In this document: positions 40,987 to 52,991 of the stretch, one piece after another | Layout: each line of letters opens with the position of its first letter | Numbering within the stretch: the stretch's first letter is position 1 | Assembly (NCBI GenBank): GCA_949987705.1 | Contig: OX465281.1 | Location: 165,182,393-165,246,392, forward strand | Direction: 5' to 3' | Length of the DNA: 64,000 bases | Origin: Thereva unica | Taxonomy: Eukaryota > Arthropoda > Insecta > Diptera > Therevidae | Program-made: the position numbers and the translations under genes | Notes under the pieces: generated by a model | The model's input: the letters and a program-made list of their open reading frames with translations, nothing else | Told to the model about the DNA's origin: nothing | Database searches by the model: none

Positions 40987-41979
40987 AATGACCTTGACAG
41001 CAGCACACAGGTTTGTGGATAGTTCTGGGATTCCTCAGCAAAATGTTTCTTCAATGCAGCACATAATATATAGGGACTGCATGTTACACGCGTCATTCGA
41101 AATTCTGCAATATCCGGAAAGTGACTGAAAGTGAGAATCACGATCAATTTTAGATAACACGATCTGCAAAAATGCTCTTTCTATATCTGCAGCTAGACCG
41201 ACATTACCAATTCTAAAATTCAATATAATTGTCAATACATCTGGCAATGAATTAGGTCCAGCAGATAAATTTATCGTTAAAGGACAAATTGTAACCTGAT
41301 CGCGCTGACGCATCAAAAACAATACGCATCTTCGTTGTTGCTTTGTCGTTCCTGTATACCGGGCGATGAGGTAAATAGTATGTGCGAGGGCCGCTATCTG
41401 AATTCTTTCTGCTATTCCTTCTGATATAAGGTTCCACATACCATTATCATATTCGAAAAATTGTTCCTGATGTCGCAAAAGTTTTTGAACAAGCTTACTA
41501 AAACGTATTTCTGCACCTTTTCGATAACTGTCTAAGATACAATCCACATTTTTCCATAACAAACTCGCCTCATATCGCTCAGCCGTTCTTGAAATATAGT
41601 GGTTTCCGTTTTCAAAGTCTGAAACAGGCTTTTCGCGCACATCAGTTATGCCAAGACTTTCCAGATCCCAGAAGCGCTTAACATCCGAATAGAGCTCAGC
41701 ATTAGCGTTTAAAATCACTGAAGGCGTTAATAAAGTCATATTGTCGTCAAAGCAGGTACCACCAGCTGATCCTTGAAGCGTCCACCCTAAAATCGTGTTA
41801 ATGGCTATTAAGTTATTAGCAAGACGTTTGGAATCTTGGAGCACAATACTCCAATAAAAATCAGCCCCAATGAGTATATTTATACCTGGCTCTAAATTGT
41901 TTTTAGTCCGGGCATCCGCCAGTAAAAATTGCGAAGATTCAGTACATGACGTTTTCGGACAGGTAAGATGTCCAAACAA
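40987..41979 (-). pseudogene. BEL protease end and RT fingers
   Basis: It encodes NILIGADFYWSIVL and NTILGWTLQGSAGG (end of the protease domain), then the linker RFWDLESLGI. RT follows in two frames: CVLFLMRQRDQVTICPLTIN overlaps a frame reading MRIVFDASARSG, then GLAADIERAFLQIVL with the first catalytic Asp. Frame changes lie near 41330 and 41100. Confidence 0.87.
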
Positions 41980-42260
41980 ATTTCGGGAACTACTACCGCT
42001 ACAATGGTTATAAATTGTTTGCCATATTGACTTATTAAATTTACCTTTACCCGACTAAAACTCGATTTTGGATTGCTGCTCGTCGACCCAAAGGGAAGAA
42101 TTCTCATATTTACAGTGTCCATAACCTCCAAATTTAGTTTTTTCACCAAAGTCTCTGTGATGTAAGAGCGCTGACTTCCTCCATCTAAAACTATGCGCAC
42201 AAACAATTGAGAGCTATGTAACGAACTTACAGATGACACATGCACACAAGTCGTTTGCAA
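41892..42260 (-). pseudogene. BEL aspartic protease
   Basis: The segment FVRIVLDGGSQRSYITETLV corresponds to the protease active site of BEL/Pao pol (family form LD-S/T-GSQ). Here the middle residue is Gly, giving D-G-G, which would impair activity. It continues with KKLNLEVMDTVNM. Confidence 0.85.
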
Positions 42261-43589
42261 TTAAGCATTAGCTGTATCCTGCAAAGAAGGGGAACACAAA
42301 CTAGTAGATGTCGAACCAGAACTTGTTGCATTTATGTTTGTTTTTTCCGATGTTTTGTCTACTTTATTATTATTAATTCCTCGGATTTTAGCATTGTGCT
42401 GTGGGTCACACAGGCACGTTGCATGATTACCCTTGCACCTCTCACACGTGATTTGACGATTTGAGCACGATCGGGAACTATGCCCTTTACGGGTACAACG
42501 AAAACATCTACCTTGACGTTTAAGCATTTTCTTGCGTTGGGTTACAGTGTGAGAGGAATTACAGCGTTCTGTCGAGTGAGTAGATTGATTACAGAAAAAC
42601 AACTAGACGGAGTGTACGACGGCGTAAATAATCCAGCTACTGTTCGAGTACTCTTTACTTTCAAAGCTGCACCGGCGCCGGCGTGCGAGTTGATAGTCTT
42701 TTCTACTGACGTTTGAATAGCGGCCGATTTTTCAAGAGACTCCACTTCTATTTTAAGGAATTTCAAAAGATCTCTTACTTGAGCATCCCCGTTACAGTCA
42801 CTACTGTTTTCGCTTCCTACTACAGATGTTATATTTGCGTTTGTATTCTCCTCTTTAAGAGAAGTATTTTCTTCAACCTCTCGTATCAGCGTATTCGACC
42901 GATGAAAATCTACAGTTAATCTTTGGGCATGCATCGCAAGAGAATTGATTTTAACATCACGGAATAATGAGAGGTTTGAACGTTAAGAGCAGTAAGTGAT
43001 CTTCTACTAGCAGTTACTTGGTTATATGGGCGACGTAGGCCACTGCAATCAAGTCGGGAAGTGATGCATGGAAGACACATGAGTTTATGCATAAAAAAAT
43101 CGATTAGTTTCTCCGTATTGCCGTATTCTTCCAGCAACATGGAAATAACAGCATCGTAATTGGATTCCGTAGGAGTAAAGCCTGCTATTGAATCTGCTGC
43201 CTTCCCCGGTAAGTGCGATTGCAAATAATTAAACCTATCTGCTGCACTTAATTTTGGTTGCTCGTGAACAGAGGTACGAAATCTCAGAATCCCAGGCAAC
43301 CAGCCTTCAAAATTCCCGCCAAATGCTTTTGGAGGAAGTTTTTCCAATTTTACAGCAGACACACGAGAATCGGACTTGGTAATGTAGTATTGGGAGGTCG
43401 TTCAAGTGCCCGCAGTTTTGCGAGTCGTTGATTGATTCTAGCAAGGGCTCCTATGGCCCTATCCTCGTAGTCAACTACTGCTTCTAGCTCACGTTGCATA
43501 TCCTCCGCTTTGATAGAGCTCCGCAATTGCTCGTTTTCAGCATTAAGGCTATCACCCGCTGCCGTTAGACGTTGCAAGAAAACAATCAC
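42261..43589 (-). pseudogene. BEL gag
   Basis: Four overlapping minus-strand frames make one broken gag. The N-terminal coiled coil (INQRLAKLRAL) is at 43350-43589. The capsid is at 42916-43362 with LEKLPPKAFGGNFEGW, FNYLQSHLPGKAADSIAGF and SMLLEEYGN, the DUF1759-type domain of BEL elements. A Ser/Thr-rich linker is at 42542-42934. The zinc region at 42261-42602 has CFRCTRKGHSSRSC and CERCKGNHATCLC knuckles. Confidence 0.88.
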
Positions 43590-43798
43590 AACTCCTCTTC
43601 AATGGAATCCAAATTGTCAGCATTTCGGGAATTTACTTGCGACTCCGATTTGGATAAATATTCCGTCGCGGCATTCGTTAGTTTGGTAATTTGCGGAACA
43701 CGGCACGACCGGCAGCGTCCATCATTAAGAATTACCCGTTAAAAAAATAACGTTAAAGTTCACTTTCGCACGTTTGCGTGTGTTAAAGGCGAGAAACT

Positions 43799-43816
43799 CC
43801 CGGGTTTCGGCACCAA
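43799..43816 (-). other. BEL primer-binding site
   Basis: The minus strand reads TTGGTGCCGAAACCCGGG directly after the 5' LTR. This form is widely seen in insect BEL/Pao elements. I did not assign the tRNA species. Confidence 0.75.
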
Positions 43817-44042
43817 TGTCGAAAAGTAGACCAGCGGGAGATCTTAAATAAGACTAATTACAAACGGGCGAAAAGAAAAGAAAGTCGTTTATCTTTAAAT
43901 AGCGATTTATTTTGTCCGTTACAAGATTCTAGGACCTGTCCGATTGATATCCAATGCGAGACTGATTCAAAGAGAGTCATTCTCTACTTATTAGACAAGA
44001 GCGTTACATTTTCTGAGTAGTTGAGAGAGACTATTTTTCACA
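43817..44042 (-). repeat. BEL 5' LTR (226 bp)
   Basis: Partner of 37956-38171; longer by the TTATCTTTAA segment. The adjacent AGTTC is the target duplication. Confidence 0.92.
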
Positions 44043-44159
44043 AGTTCCTAATAGATACGGAAATATTGATGAGCGACATTTATGACTATTGCAAAATATC
44101 ACCTCAACTAAGTCGACTTACAAAGTAATGTCGCACACGTTGTAATGCTTAGAAGTGAA

Positions 44160-44215
44160 TAATCGTGACGTGGAACTGGTTGATAAATTCTGCTACCTCG
44201 GTAGTGCAGTATGTA
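44160..44215 (+). pseudogene. Short LINE tail remnant
   Basis: The plus strand encodes VELVDKFCYLGSAV, matching VNKFCYLGSII in the LINE fragment at 26306-26925. It lies close to the BEL target site. Only ~18 codons are recognisable. Confidence 0.55.
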
Positions 44216-44218
44216 TAA

Positions 44219-44397
44219 AATAAATGGTTAAACAAAATTTTTTTTAAAAAATTTTTTAATTAACTAAAAAATGTACTGAAAAGTAAAAAATTAGAAATAT
44301 GTAAAAAAAGCGTGAAATTTCAATTTTAATGAAAAAGTTAATCAAAATAATGGCGCATTTTTCATCAAAAAATTTTGTTAGAGTTTTCTTCAAAGTG
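44219..44397. repeat. Half of the ~397-bp foldback
   Basis: It matches the left arm of the foldback at 46704-47100 (AATAAATGGTTAAA through the GGCGCATTTTTCATC block) and then stops, lacking the second arm. Confidence 0.75.
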
Positions 44398-44494
44398 AAT
44401 TGTGCAAAACACCAAGTTTAAATTAATTAATTGCAGGCACACTGTGAATTTCGATTTTCGGACCGATTACAATTACTTCCCTATAAGCTGGAGA

Positions 44495-44527
44495 GTTAAA
44501 AAAACTCGAGTGCGTCGCAACGCCTTT
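44495..44527 (-). mobile_element. Helitron-like 3' terminus
   Basis: The reverse complement (AAAGGCGTTGCGACGCACTC then GAGTTTTTTTAAC) aligns with the Helitron-1 end, with the palindromic GCGTTGC-GACGC hairpin kept but CTAG decayed. Its orientation relative to the satellite monomers to its right is the same as in Helitron-1. No matching 5' end is found before the window edge. Confidence 0.6.
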
Positions 44528-45409
44528 GAATAAAAAAAGTTTATATGTACACACACTGTCCGTGGTTGGAGAAATGGATATTGAAAAAAGGGTAAATTTG
44601 CTAAACTTAACAGTCACCGCCTATTGCAAGCGAAGTCGTTTCAATTAATTTTTTTTTAGCTTGCGCCCTATTACCTTTTTTTTTGTTTTTTATTTACATG
44701 TATGCGTGATGATTGTACTCAAATTGTTTTGTAAGTATTTTTATCACTTCAATTTTGTTTAAAAATAATCAATAGATAGAAGATAGAAGATAGAAAATAT
44801 ATTGTTTGTTCTACGGGATCGCATTTGTTTTTTTTTTGTTCCAAATGTGTTACCTGATATGTATTTTCGTTTTACTATTTTACTTGGTCCTACCTTTCGG
44901 ATGGTATATGATCTATGTCTTTTACCGAGATTTGGTTTAAACGCATATTCTAAGAAAATATGTCCGCATAGCAATTTTTATGCTACGTAATATCTACTAC
45001 ACAACACATGTCGGCGAGATCCCGGGATTGAATTTCAGGCATGAAATCAGGCCCACTCTCAGCTACCGCTAGGTATTCTGCACTACGTGCTAGATGCTGT
45101 ATATTTTGGTCGCGAATTATCCAATAACGACAATTGCGTTTTAAACTTTACGATGGTATCGCACATTGTGCGTTCGGTAGGCCGTAAGAAAAACCTTCCT
45201 CGTAAAAAAATGATTTTTGTAACACAACTGGTAGACGCCTGCGCTATGCCGGGATAAGAAAAATGAGAGGTGCGTGCTGTGGCTAGGACCATTAATCAAA
45301 ATATGAATTTGAAGAATAAGAGATGCCTACCAAATTGCTATGATACAAAACCTGAAAGAAAAGACCGAAGGATAGGTGCACAGTAGTGATGAGCAAAAAT
45401 GGTCTTAGT

Positions 45410-45545
45410 CCTGCAGTTTGGTTTTGGCCTTGCATATTTAGCAAGACCAAGACTCAGCTATGCTCGCAAGACTAAGACTAACTGTGCAAGACCAAGACCA
45501 AGACTAAATGAGCAAGACCAAGGCGAAGAGCAAGACTTTAGCAAG
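45410..45545 (+). repeat. GACCAAGAC-rich minisatellite block, unit 1
   Basis: Irregular repeats of GCAAGACCAAGAC and GACTAAGAC, preceded by their rough inverted form (GGTCTTAGTCCTGCAG). The same block recurs at about 51304-51439, 57845-57980 and 63734-63869. The open frames over it follow from the repeat. Confidence 0.8.
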
Positions 45546-45770
45546 AATCTCAAAAAATTCTCATCGTCAGATTCTGATGTTTGGTCTTCCCGTAAAAAAA
45601 TGACACGGAACATAAAATAGAGATCCCCTAAATAAGGGCATTCTTTTACAAATTAAACACTTTTATTAATCAACATTTTTGATGTCCTTACAATTTTGTT
45701 TACCAAGCTCCTCTGCAAAATAAGCGAACCCATATTTTTTTCTTCTTTTTTCCAATATTTTCAAATAAAA

Positions 45771-45786
45771 GGGGGGGGGGGGGGGT
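45771..45786 (+). repeat. Poly(G) run, unit 1
   Basis: About 16 G in a row; units 2 and 3 have a shorter GGGGGCGGGGG here. Slippage or a sequencing error are both possible. Confidence 0.8.
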
Positions 45787-46022
45787 AAAAGTTTGCATCA
45801 CTCGCCAATTACATACTTTTTCAATTCGCTATAACTCCGCTTCTATTAATGGTATCATTTAAAAGGTAATTAAGAGATCTTTATTTATTAATTAAAATTT
45901 TGTAAAAAATGTTTTAAATTAGTATTTGTTATTTTGAAGTTAGGAAGGGATCCAATAATAATCTCTAATTATTAAAACAATCGGTGAGCCTTAGGAATCC
46001 AAAATATATTATATTGATTTGT

Positions 46023-46286
46023 ACATATCGAGGGTTTCCTGTCAAAAGGGCGTATCAACCAAAACATGGATTTAGAGGATTCAATAAAAACATTTAAAAA
46101 ATCGGTGCATTTTTTTCATATTGCTTATCATCGAAAATAAATGTTTTTAGGCGTATGTTTTGGATACTTTTATTCATTTTACGACATTCTGGCACGAAAA
46201 ATATACGATTCTAAGAAAAAAAAAGTTATAAGCACAAAATCGCGGTTTTGTGGATACGCCCTTCTGGCAGGAAACCCTCGATATGT
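46023..46286. repeat. 264-bp foldback, unit 1
   Basis: Inverted ends ACATATCGAGGGTTTCCTG / CAGGAAACCCTCGATATGT extend over ~34 bp with three mismatches. The interior is AT-rich. Copies: 51914-52177 and 58455-58718. Confidence 0.85.
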
Positions 46287-46703
46287 AGTTATATGATATA
46301 GACGTTTCGACATTTACAAAATTTATGTCATCATCAGCTAAAAAAAAGTGTGAAATTATATTAGTTGCCTCAACAATATGAAAGTAACAATGGAATCTTA
46401 CCACAAAATTAGCATTATCATTAAGAGTTAAAGTCATAAAAAATGAACATTAATACATAATATATCCCGCACTCAACAAATATTTGACAAAATAAATTTT
46501 ATATTTAGTTTTAAGTTTCATTTTACTGTTGATCTTATTACTGTGATTTATGATTGTGAAGGATTGTCATCAATAAAACATATAGAACTAATCACCAATA
46601 TCTATCTAACCGTAATAAAAATAAATTTATTCATATTGTACGAATCCTTCATTATAAATTATTAAATTTAGAAATTAGTGATACTTTCGCAAATTTAAGA
46701 CAT

Positions 46704-47100
46704 AATAAAATAAATGGTTAAAAAATTAAAAAAAAAAATCTTTTCATAAACTAAAAAATGTACTGAAAGGTAAAAAATAAAAAATATTTTAAAGAAAGCG
46801 TGAAATTTCAATTTTAATGAAAAAGTTAATTAAAAGAATGGCGCATTTTTCATCAAAAATTGAAAATATAACTGTAAATCGCGTGAGATTTACAATAACC
46901 CTCAATTTTTTGCTTTGTTAATTTCAAATTCTAACAAAATTTTTAGATGAAAAATGCGCCATTCTTTTAATTAACTTTTTCATTAAAATTGAAATTTCAC
47001 GCTTTCTTTAAAATATTTTTTATTTTTTACTTTTCAGTACATTTTTTAGTTAATGAAAAGAATTTTTTTTTAAAAAATTTTTTTAACCATTTATTTTATT
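46704..47100. repeat. ~397-bp perfect-like hairpin, unit 1 (first copy)
   Basis: The two ~190-bp arms are nearly exact inverted copies (AATAAAATAAATGGTTA at the left end, TAACCATTTATTTTATT at the right), meeting near 46890. It recurs in every unit, twice in most. Confidence 0.9.
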
Positions 47101-47661
47101 TTCTACTTTTTAGTTTATTATATGTATTCCGCCATTTTATGATGGCAATTCTATTAGATTTAAAATTACGTCACACAGTTTACTGTATTCATTTGATACC
47201 CATGTCGTGGGCTCGGTGGAACATAATTGCAAAAACGGTCGCCATCTCGGAACCGTCTTCTTGATTTTTTTACAAAAAGGTCAGATTGCATTTAGTACTT
47301 ATACATGATGAGTTGAACTCAAGTTGAACCCAAGTCTAACTACATGTAAACAGGAGTCGAGTTGGGTTAAGGTTGACTGAACTCGACTCAGCTCTGCTAC
47401 CTGGGTTTAGTTGAAATTATGCATACGGACATGAGTTCAGTATTTGAGTAGTTGAATTTAGTTAACAGCAGCATCTCTGTGTTTGTTTGTGATTTTTTGT
47501 AACGTGTATTGCTTCTTTATTATCAACTCACCCTTAACTCAACTATTCATCTCATCATTCATACACATTAACCACCCGAACTACGAGTGTGTGCAAAATT
47601 GGAAGTTGATCGGTTATATTTTCTACTTTTTAGTCTATCATAAGCTTTCCGCAATTTAGTG

Positions 47662-47938
47662 TTGGCCGCCATTTTGAATTTGGAATGACGCCACATAGCT
47701 TATTGTGTTCTACCTGTCATATCCTTTCATTTGATACCCATGTCAGAGGGCCGCGAAGCACAATTTCAAAAATCGGGCGCCATTTTGGAACCGACATCTT
47801 GATATTTTTACAAAATGGCCATATTGCATTGTCATCCAAACTAAACGTGTATGCAAAACTTCAGCTCTATCCGAAACCAGGAAGTGGGTCAAGTTTAACT
47901 TCCAAGATTTGACGACAAACAGTGTAAGTTAAATAAAA
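47662..47938 (+). repeat. ~275-bp satellite monomer
   Basis: It starts GTTGGCCGCCATTTTGAATT, has CATTTGATACCCATGTCAGA in the middle, GGCGCCATTTTGGAACCG later, and ends GACGACAAACAGTGTAA. Further copies are at 48907-49170, 49171-49442, then a partial one to 49551. Confidence 0.9.
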
Positions 47939-47950
47939 GAATTTAAAAAA

Positions 47951-48345
47951 AAATAAATGGTTAAAAATTTTTTTTAAAAAAAATTCTTTTCATTAACTAA
48001 AAAATGTACTGAAAAGTAAAAAATAAGAAATATTTTAAAGAAAGCGTGAAATTTCAATTTTAATGAAAAGTTAATTAAAAGAATGGCGCATTTTTCATCA
48101 AAAATTGAAAATATAACTGTAAATCGCGTGAGATTTACAATAACCCTCAATTTTTGGCTTTGTTAATTTCAAATTCTAACAAAATTTTTTAATGAAAAAT
48201 GCGCCATTCTTTTAATTAACTTTTTAATTAAAATTGAAATTTCACGCTTTCTTTAAAATATTTCTTATTTTTTACTTTTCAGTACATTTTTTAGTTAATG
48301 AAAAGAATTTTTTTTTTAAAATTTTTTTTAACCATTTATTTTATT
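47951..48345. repeat. ~395-bp hairpin, unit 1 (second copy)
   Basis: Same palindrome as 46704-47100 with small differences (one-base deletion in the left arm). It is followed by a GAGTTGA/CAACTC-rich spacer and two more satellite monomers. Confidence 0.88.
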
Positions 48346-48906
48346 TTCTACTTTTTAGTTTATTATATGTATTCCGCCATTTTATGATGGCAATTCTATT
48401 AGATTTAAAATTACGTCACACAGTTTACTGTATTCATTTGATACCCATGTCGTGGGCTCGATGGAACATAATTGCAAAAACGGCCGCCATCTCGGAACGG
48501 TCTTCTTGATTTTTTTACAAAAAGGTCAGATTGCATTTAGTACTTATACATGATGAGTTGAACTCAAGTTGAACCCAAGTCTAACTATATGTAAACGGGA
48601 GTCGAGTTGGGTTAAGGTTGACTGAACTCGGCTCAGCTCTGCTACTTGGGTTTAGTTGAAATTATGCATACGGACATGAGTTCAGTATTTGAGTAGTTGA
48701 ATTTAGTTGACAGCAGCATCTCTGTGTTTGTTTGTGATTTTTTGTAACGTGTATTGCATCTTTATTATCAACTCACCCTTAACTCAACTATTCATCTCAT
48801 CATTCATACACATTAACCACCCGAACTACGAGTGTGTGCAAAATTGGAAGTTGAACTTTTATATTTTCTACTTTTTAGTCTATTATAAGCTTTCCGCAAT
48901 TTAGTG

Positions 48907-49551
48907 TTGGCCGCCATTTTGAATTTGGAATGAAGCCACATAGCTTATTGTGTTCTACCTGTCATATCCTTTCATTTGATACCCATGTCAGAGGGCCGCG
49001 GAGCACAATTTCAAAAATCGGGTGCCATTTTGGAACCGCCATCTTGATATTTTTACAAAATGGCCAGATTGCATTGTCATCCAAACTAAACGTGTATGCA
49101 AAATTTCAGCTCTATCCGAAACCTGGAAGTGGGTCAAATTTAACTTCCAAAATTTGACGACAAACAGTGTCAGTGTTGGCCGCCATTTTGAATTTGGAAT
49201 GACGCCACATAGCTTATTGTGTTCTACCTGTCATATCCTTTCATTTGATACCCATGTCAGAGGGCCGCGGAGCACAAATTCAAAAATCGGGCGCCATTTT
49301 GGAACCGACATCTTGATATTTTTACAAAATGGCCAGATTGCATTGTCATCCAAACTAAACGTGTATGCAAAATTTCAGCTCTATCCGAAACCGGGAAGTG
49401 GGTCAAATTTAACTTCCAAGATTTGACGACAAACAGTGTAAGTTAAATCGGGCGCCATTTTGGAACCGCCATCTTGATATTTTTACAAAATGGCCAGATT
49501 GCATTGTCATCCAAACTTAACGTGTAAGCAAAATTTCAGCTCTATCAATTT
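48907..49551 (+). repeat. Satellite monomers at the end of unit 1
   Basis: Two full ~270-bp monomers and one truncated monomer in tandem, ending at CTCTATCAATTT just before the next unit. The same junction occurs at 56090 and 61981. Confidence 0.88.
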
Positions 49552-49840
49552 GATTGTACTCAAATTGTTTTGTAAGTATTTTTATCACTTCAATTTTGTT
49601 TAAAAATAATCAAAGAAGATAGAAAATATATTGTTTGTTCTACGGGATCGCATTTGTTTTTTTTTTTTTGTTCCAAATGTGTTACCTGATATGTATTTTC
49701 GTTTTACTATTTTACTTGGTCCTACCTTTCGGATGGTATAAGATCTATCTCTTTTACCGAGATTTGGTTTAAACGCATATTCTAAGAAAATATGTCCGCA
49801 CAGCAATTTTTATGCTACGTAATATCTACTACACAACACA

Positions 49841-50902
49841 CTAAAATTTTTTCCCTGAGAGAATACCTGTCATGTCCTTTTATTTATAATATTAATAGAG
49901 TTAAAGCAGGGCTGAGAAACATTTACCACTACAGTCGTCGCTCAGCTGAGACATGCAAACATAAAATATTAGATAACATAAAAGATCACAAAACATCAAA
50001 CAGAGAAATAAAAACGCGTCGAACACACCATAAACCCGATCAAAATTGCCATTTTTCAAAAATTCCAACGGGAAATAATTTTTCAAAAAATTTTTGAATT
50101 TTTTTTTAATATTTATTTTCTAAATTAGTTTCCCAATTATAAACCGATCCTACAAGAAATGGCACCATTGTTAGCTAATGTTAAAAAAAAATAGGACGTC
50201 AACTACTCAAAAATAATGAACCGATCTTGTTGCCGGCACTACATAAACACCATTTTCAACAATTTTTAGCCCTTTAGGTGCAGTTCTTTTCTAGTAAGCA
50301 AAAAGGGAATATAACGTAATTCAAAAATTTTGGTAGCTATTTGCAAGATCACACTTGCACCTAGCGACTTCTAAACCTTTCGCAAGCTGAAAAAATCTCG
50401 CGTTCCAGCAACAACACGAGGAGCCGCAATTACACTAAAACACAACCCACAAATGTTGCTACTGATACGTGAGAATTTTATTGCACAGTATTCTTAGCGG
50501 TAGAAAATATAAAAGCGAAATAAAGTAAAAGTTTTGTTAACATAATTTTAAAATGAATAAAAAGAAATTGGCATTTCTGATTTTTAAAAATACCTTAGAA
50601 ATTATTTGATATGACAGATCAATAAGGGAAGCAGTTTTGATGAATTAACTTTTATCTTGACTTCTCAGTTTTACTGTTTTCCAACTTGAGTGCCTGAGCT
50701 GATGTGTCAGCCTTTGTTGTTGGAATCGGAACCCATATAAACATGCGCCACTATAAAAAATACAAACAAGAATGTAATAATAATTGTGCTATGCGCATTA
50801 TTAAATGAAATATTTATATATGTAGTAATAAAAAGTAAGACGCGTGAAATTGCTCAACAAATTGTTCTCATAATACAAGTAACGCGTTTTATTAAAACAA
50901 AA
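49841..50902 (+). repeat. 1,062-bp block absent from unit 1
   Basis: Present in units 2, 3 and 4 (56381-57443 and 62270-63332 by alignment) but not in unit 1, where the flanks join at 45008/45009. It has no inverted or direct terminal repeats beyond an ACA-like microhomology. A 101-codon frame near its start recurs unchanged in all three copies, but the copies are too alike for this to mean selection. Confidence 0.85.
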
Positions 50903-51913
50903 TGTCGGCGAGATCCCGGGATTGAATTTCAGGCATGAAATCAGACCCACTCTCAGCTACCGCTAGGTATTCTGCACTACGTGCTAGATGCTGTATATTT
51001 TGGTCGCGAATTATCCAATAACGACAATTGCGTTTTAAACTTTACGATGGTATCGCACATTGTGCGTTCGGTAGGCCGTAAGAAAAACCTTCCTCGTAAA
51101 AAAATGATTTTTGTAACACAACTGGTAGACGCCTGCGCTATGCCGGGATAAGAAAAATGAGAGGTGCGTGCTGTGGCTAGGACCATTAATCAAAATATGA
51201 ATTTGAAGAATAAGAGATGCCTACCAAATTGCTATGATACAAAACCTGAAAGAAAAGACCGAAGGATAGGCGTACAGTAGTGATGAGCAAAAATGGTCTT
51301 AGTCTTGCAGTTTGGTTTTGGCCTTGCATATTTAGCAAGACCAAGACTCAGCTATGCTCGCAAGACTAAGACTAACTGTGCAAGACCAAGACCAAGACTA
51401 AATGAGCAAGACCAAGGCGAAGAGCAAGACTTTAGCAAGAATCTCAAAAAATTCTCATCGTCAGATTCTGATGTTTGGTCTTCCCGTAAAAAAATGACAC
51501 GGAACATAAAATAGAGATCCCCTAAATAAGGGCATTCTTTTACAAATTAAACACTTTTATTAATCAACATTTTTGATGTCCTTACAATTTTGTTTACCAA
51601 GCTCCTATGCAAAATAAGCGAACCCATATTTTTTTCTTCTTTTTTTCCAATATTTTCAAATAAAAGGGGGCGGGGGTAAAAGTTTGCACCACTCGCCAAT
51701 TACATACTTTTTCAATTCGCTATAACTCCGCTTCTATTAATGGTATCATTTAAAAGGTAATTAAGAGATCTTTATTTATTAATTAAAATTTTGTAAAAAA
51801 TGTTTTAAATTAGTATTTGTTATTTTGAAGTTAGGAAGGGATCCAATAATAATCTCTAATTATTAAAACAATCGGTGAGCCTTAGGAATCCAAAATATAT
51901 TATATTGATTTGT

Positions 51914-52177
51914 ACATATCGAGGGTTTCCTGTCAAAAGGGCGTATCAACCAAAACATGGATTTAGAGGATTCAATAAAAACATTTAAAAAATCGGTGCA
52001 TTTTTTTCATATTGCTTATCATCGAAAATAAATGTTTTTAGGCGTATGTTTTGGATACTTTTATTCATTTTACGACATTCTGGCACGAAAAATATACGAT
52101 TCTAAGAAAAAAAAAGTTATAAGCACAAAATCGCGATTTTGTGGATACGCCCTTCTGGCAGGAAACCCTCGATATGT
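51914..52177. repeat. 264-bp foldback, unit 2
   Basis: Copy of 46023-46286, near identical. Confidence 0.85.
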
Positions 52178-52594
52178 AGTTATATGATATAGACGTTTCG
52201 ACATTTACAAAATTTATGTCATCATCAGCTAAAAAAAAGTGTGAAATTATATTAGTTGCCTCAACAATATGAAAGTAACAATGGAATCTTACCACAAAAT
52301 TAGCATTATCATTAAGAGTTAAAGTCATAAAAAATGAACATTAATACATAATATATCCCGCACTCAACAAATATTTGACAAAATAAATTTTATATTTAGT
52401 TTTAAGTTTCATTTTACTGTTGATCTTATTACTGTGATTTATGATTGTGAAGGATTGTCATCAATAAAACATATAGAACTAATCACCAATATCTATCTAA
52501 CCGTAATAAAAATAAATTTATTCATATTGTACGAATCCTTCATTATAAATTATTAAATTTAGAAATTAGTGATACTTTCGCAAATTTAAGACAT

Positions 52595-52991
52595 AATAAA
52601 ATAAATGGTTAAAAAATTAAAAAAAAAAATCTTTTCATAAACTAAAAAATGTACTGAAAGGTAAAAAATAAAAAATATTTTAAAGAAAGCGTGAAATTTC
52701 AATTTTAATGAAAAAGTTAATTAAAAGAATGGCGCATTTTTCATCAAAAATTGAAAATATAACTGTAAATCGCGTGAGATTTACAATAACCCTCAATTTT
52801 TTGCTTTGTTAATTTCAAATTCTAACAAAATTTTTAGATGAAAAATGCGCCATTCTTTTAATTAACTTTTTCATTAAAATTGAAATTTCACGCTTTCTTT
52901 AAAATATTTTTTATTTTTTACTTTTCAGTACATTTTTTAGTTAATGAAAAGAATTTTTTTTTAAAAAATTTTTTTAACCATTTATTTTATT
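52595..52991. repeat. ~397-bp hairpin, unit 2 (first copy)
   Basis: Copy of 46704-47100. A second copy is at about 53842-54236 and a half copy at about 55510-55752. Confidence 0.88.

Larger units (their letters stand above)
37956..44042 (-). mobile_element. BEL/Pao LTR retrotransposon, minus strand
   Basis: LTRs at 37956-38171 and 43817-44042 are flanked by AGCTC and AGTTC (5-bp duplication with one change), as usual for BEL/Pao. The minus strand carries gag, protease, RT, RNase H and integrase in that order, each broken by frame changes. A piggyBac-type MITE lies at the RT catalytic box. ~6.1 kb in total. Confidence 0.93.
44711..49551 (+). repeat. Macrosatellite unit 1 (4,841 bp)
   Basis: It begins GATTGTACTCAAATTG and runs to the next copy of that start. 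Relative to units 2 and 3 it lacks a 1,062-bp block at 45008/45009. The order of parts is otherwise the same: GACCAAGAC-rich block, 264-bp foldback, 397-bp foldback, satellite, second foldback, satellite. Between units, matched parts differ at only a few positions per kb by eye. Confidence 0.93.

Noticed and set aside
49792..50097. 101-codon frame found unchanged in three macrosatellite units
   Set aside because: The units are nearly identical throughout, so conservation is not evidence of coding; no recognised domain.
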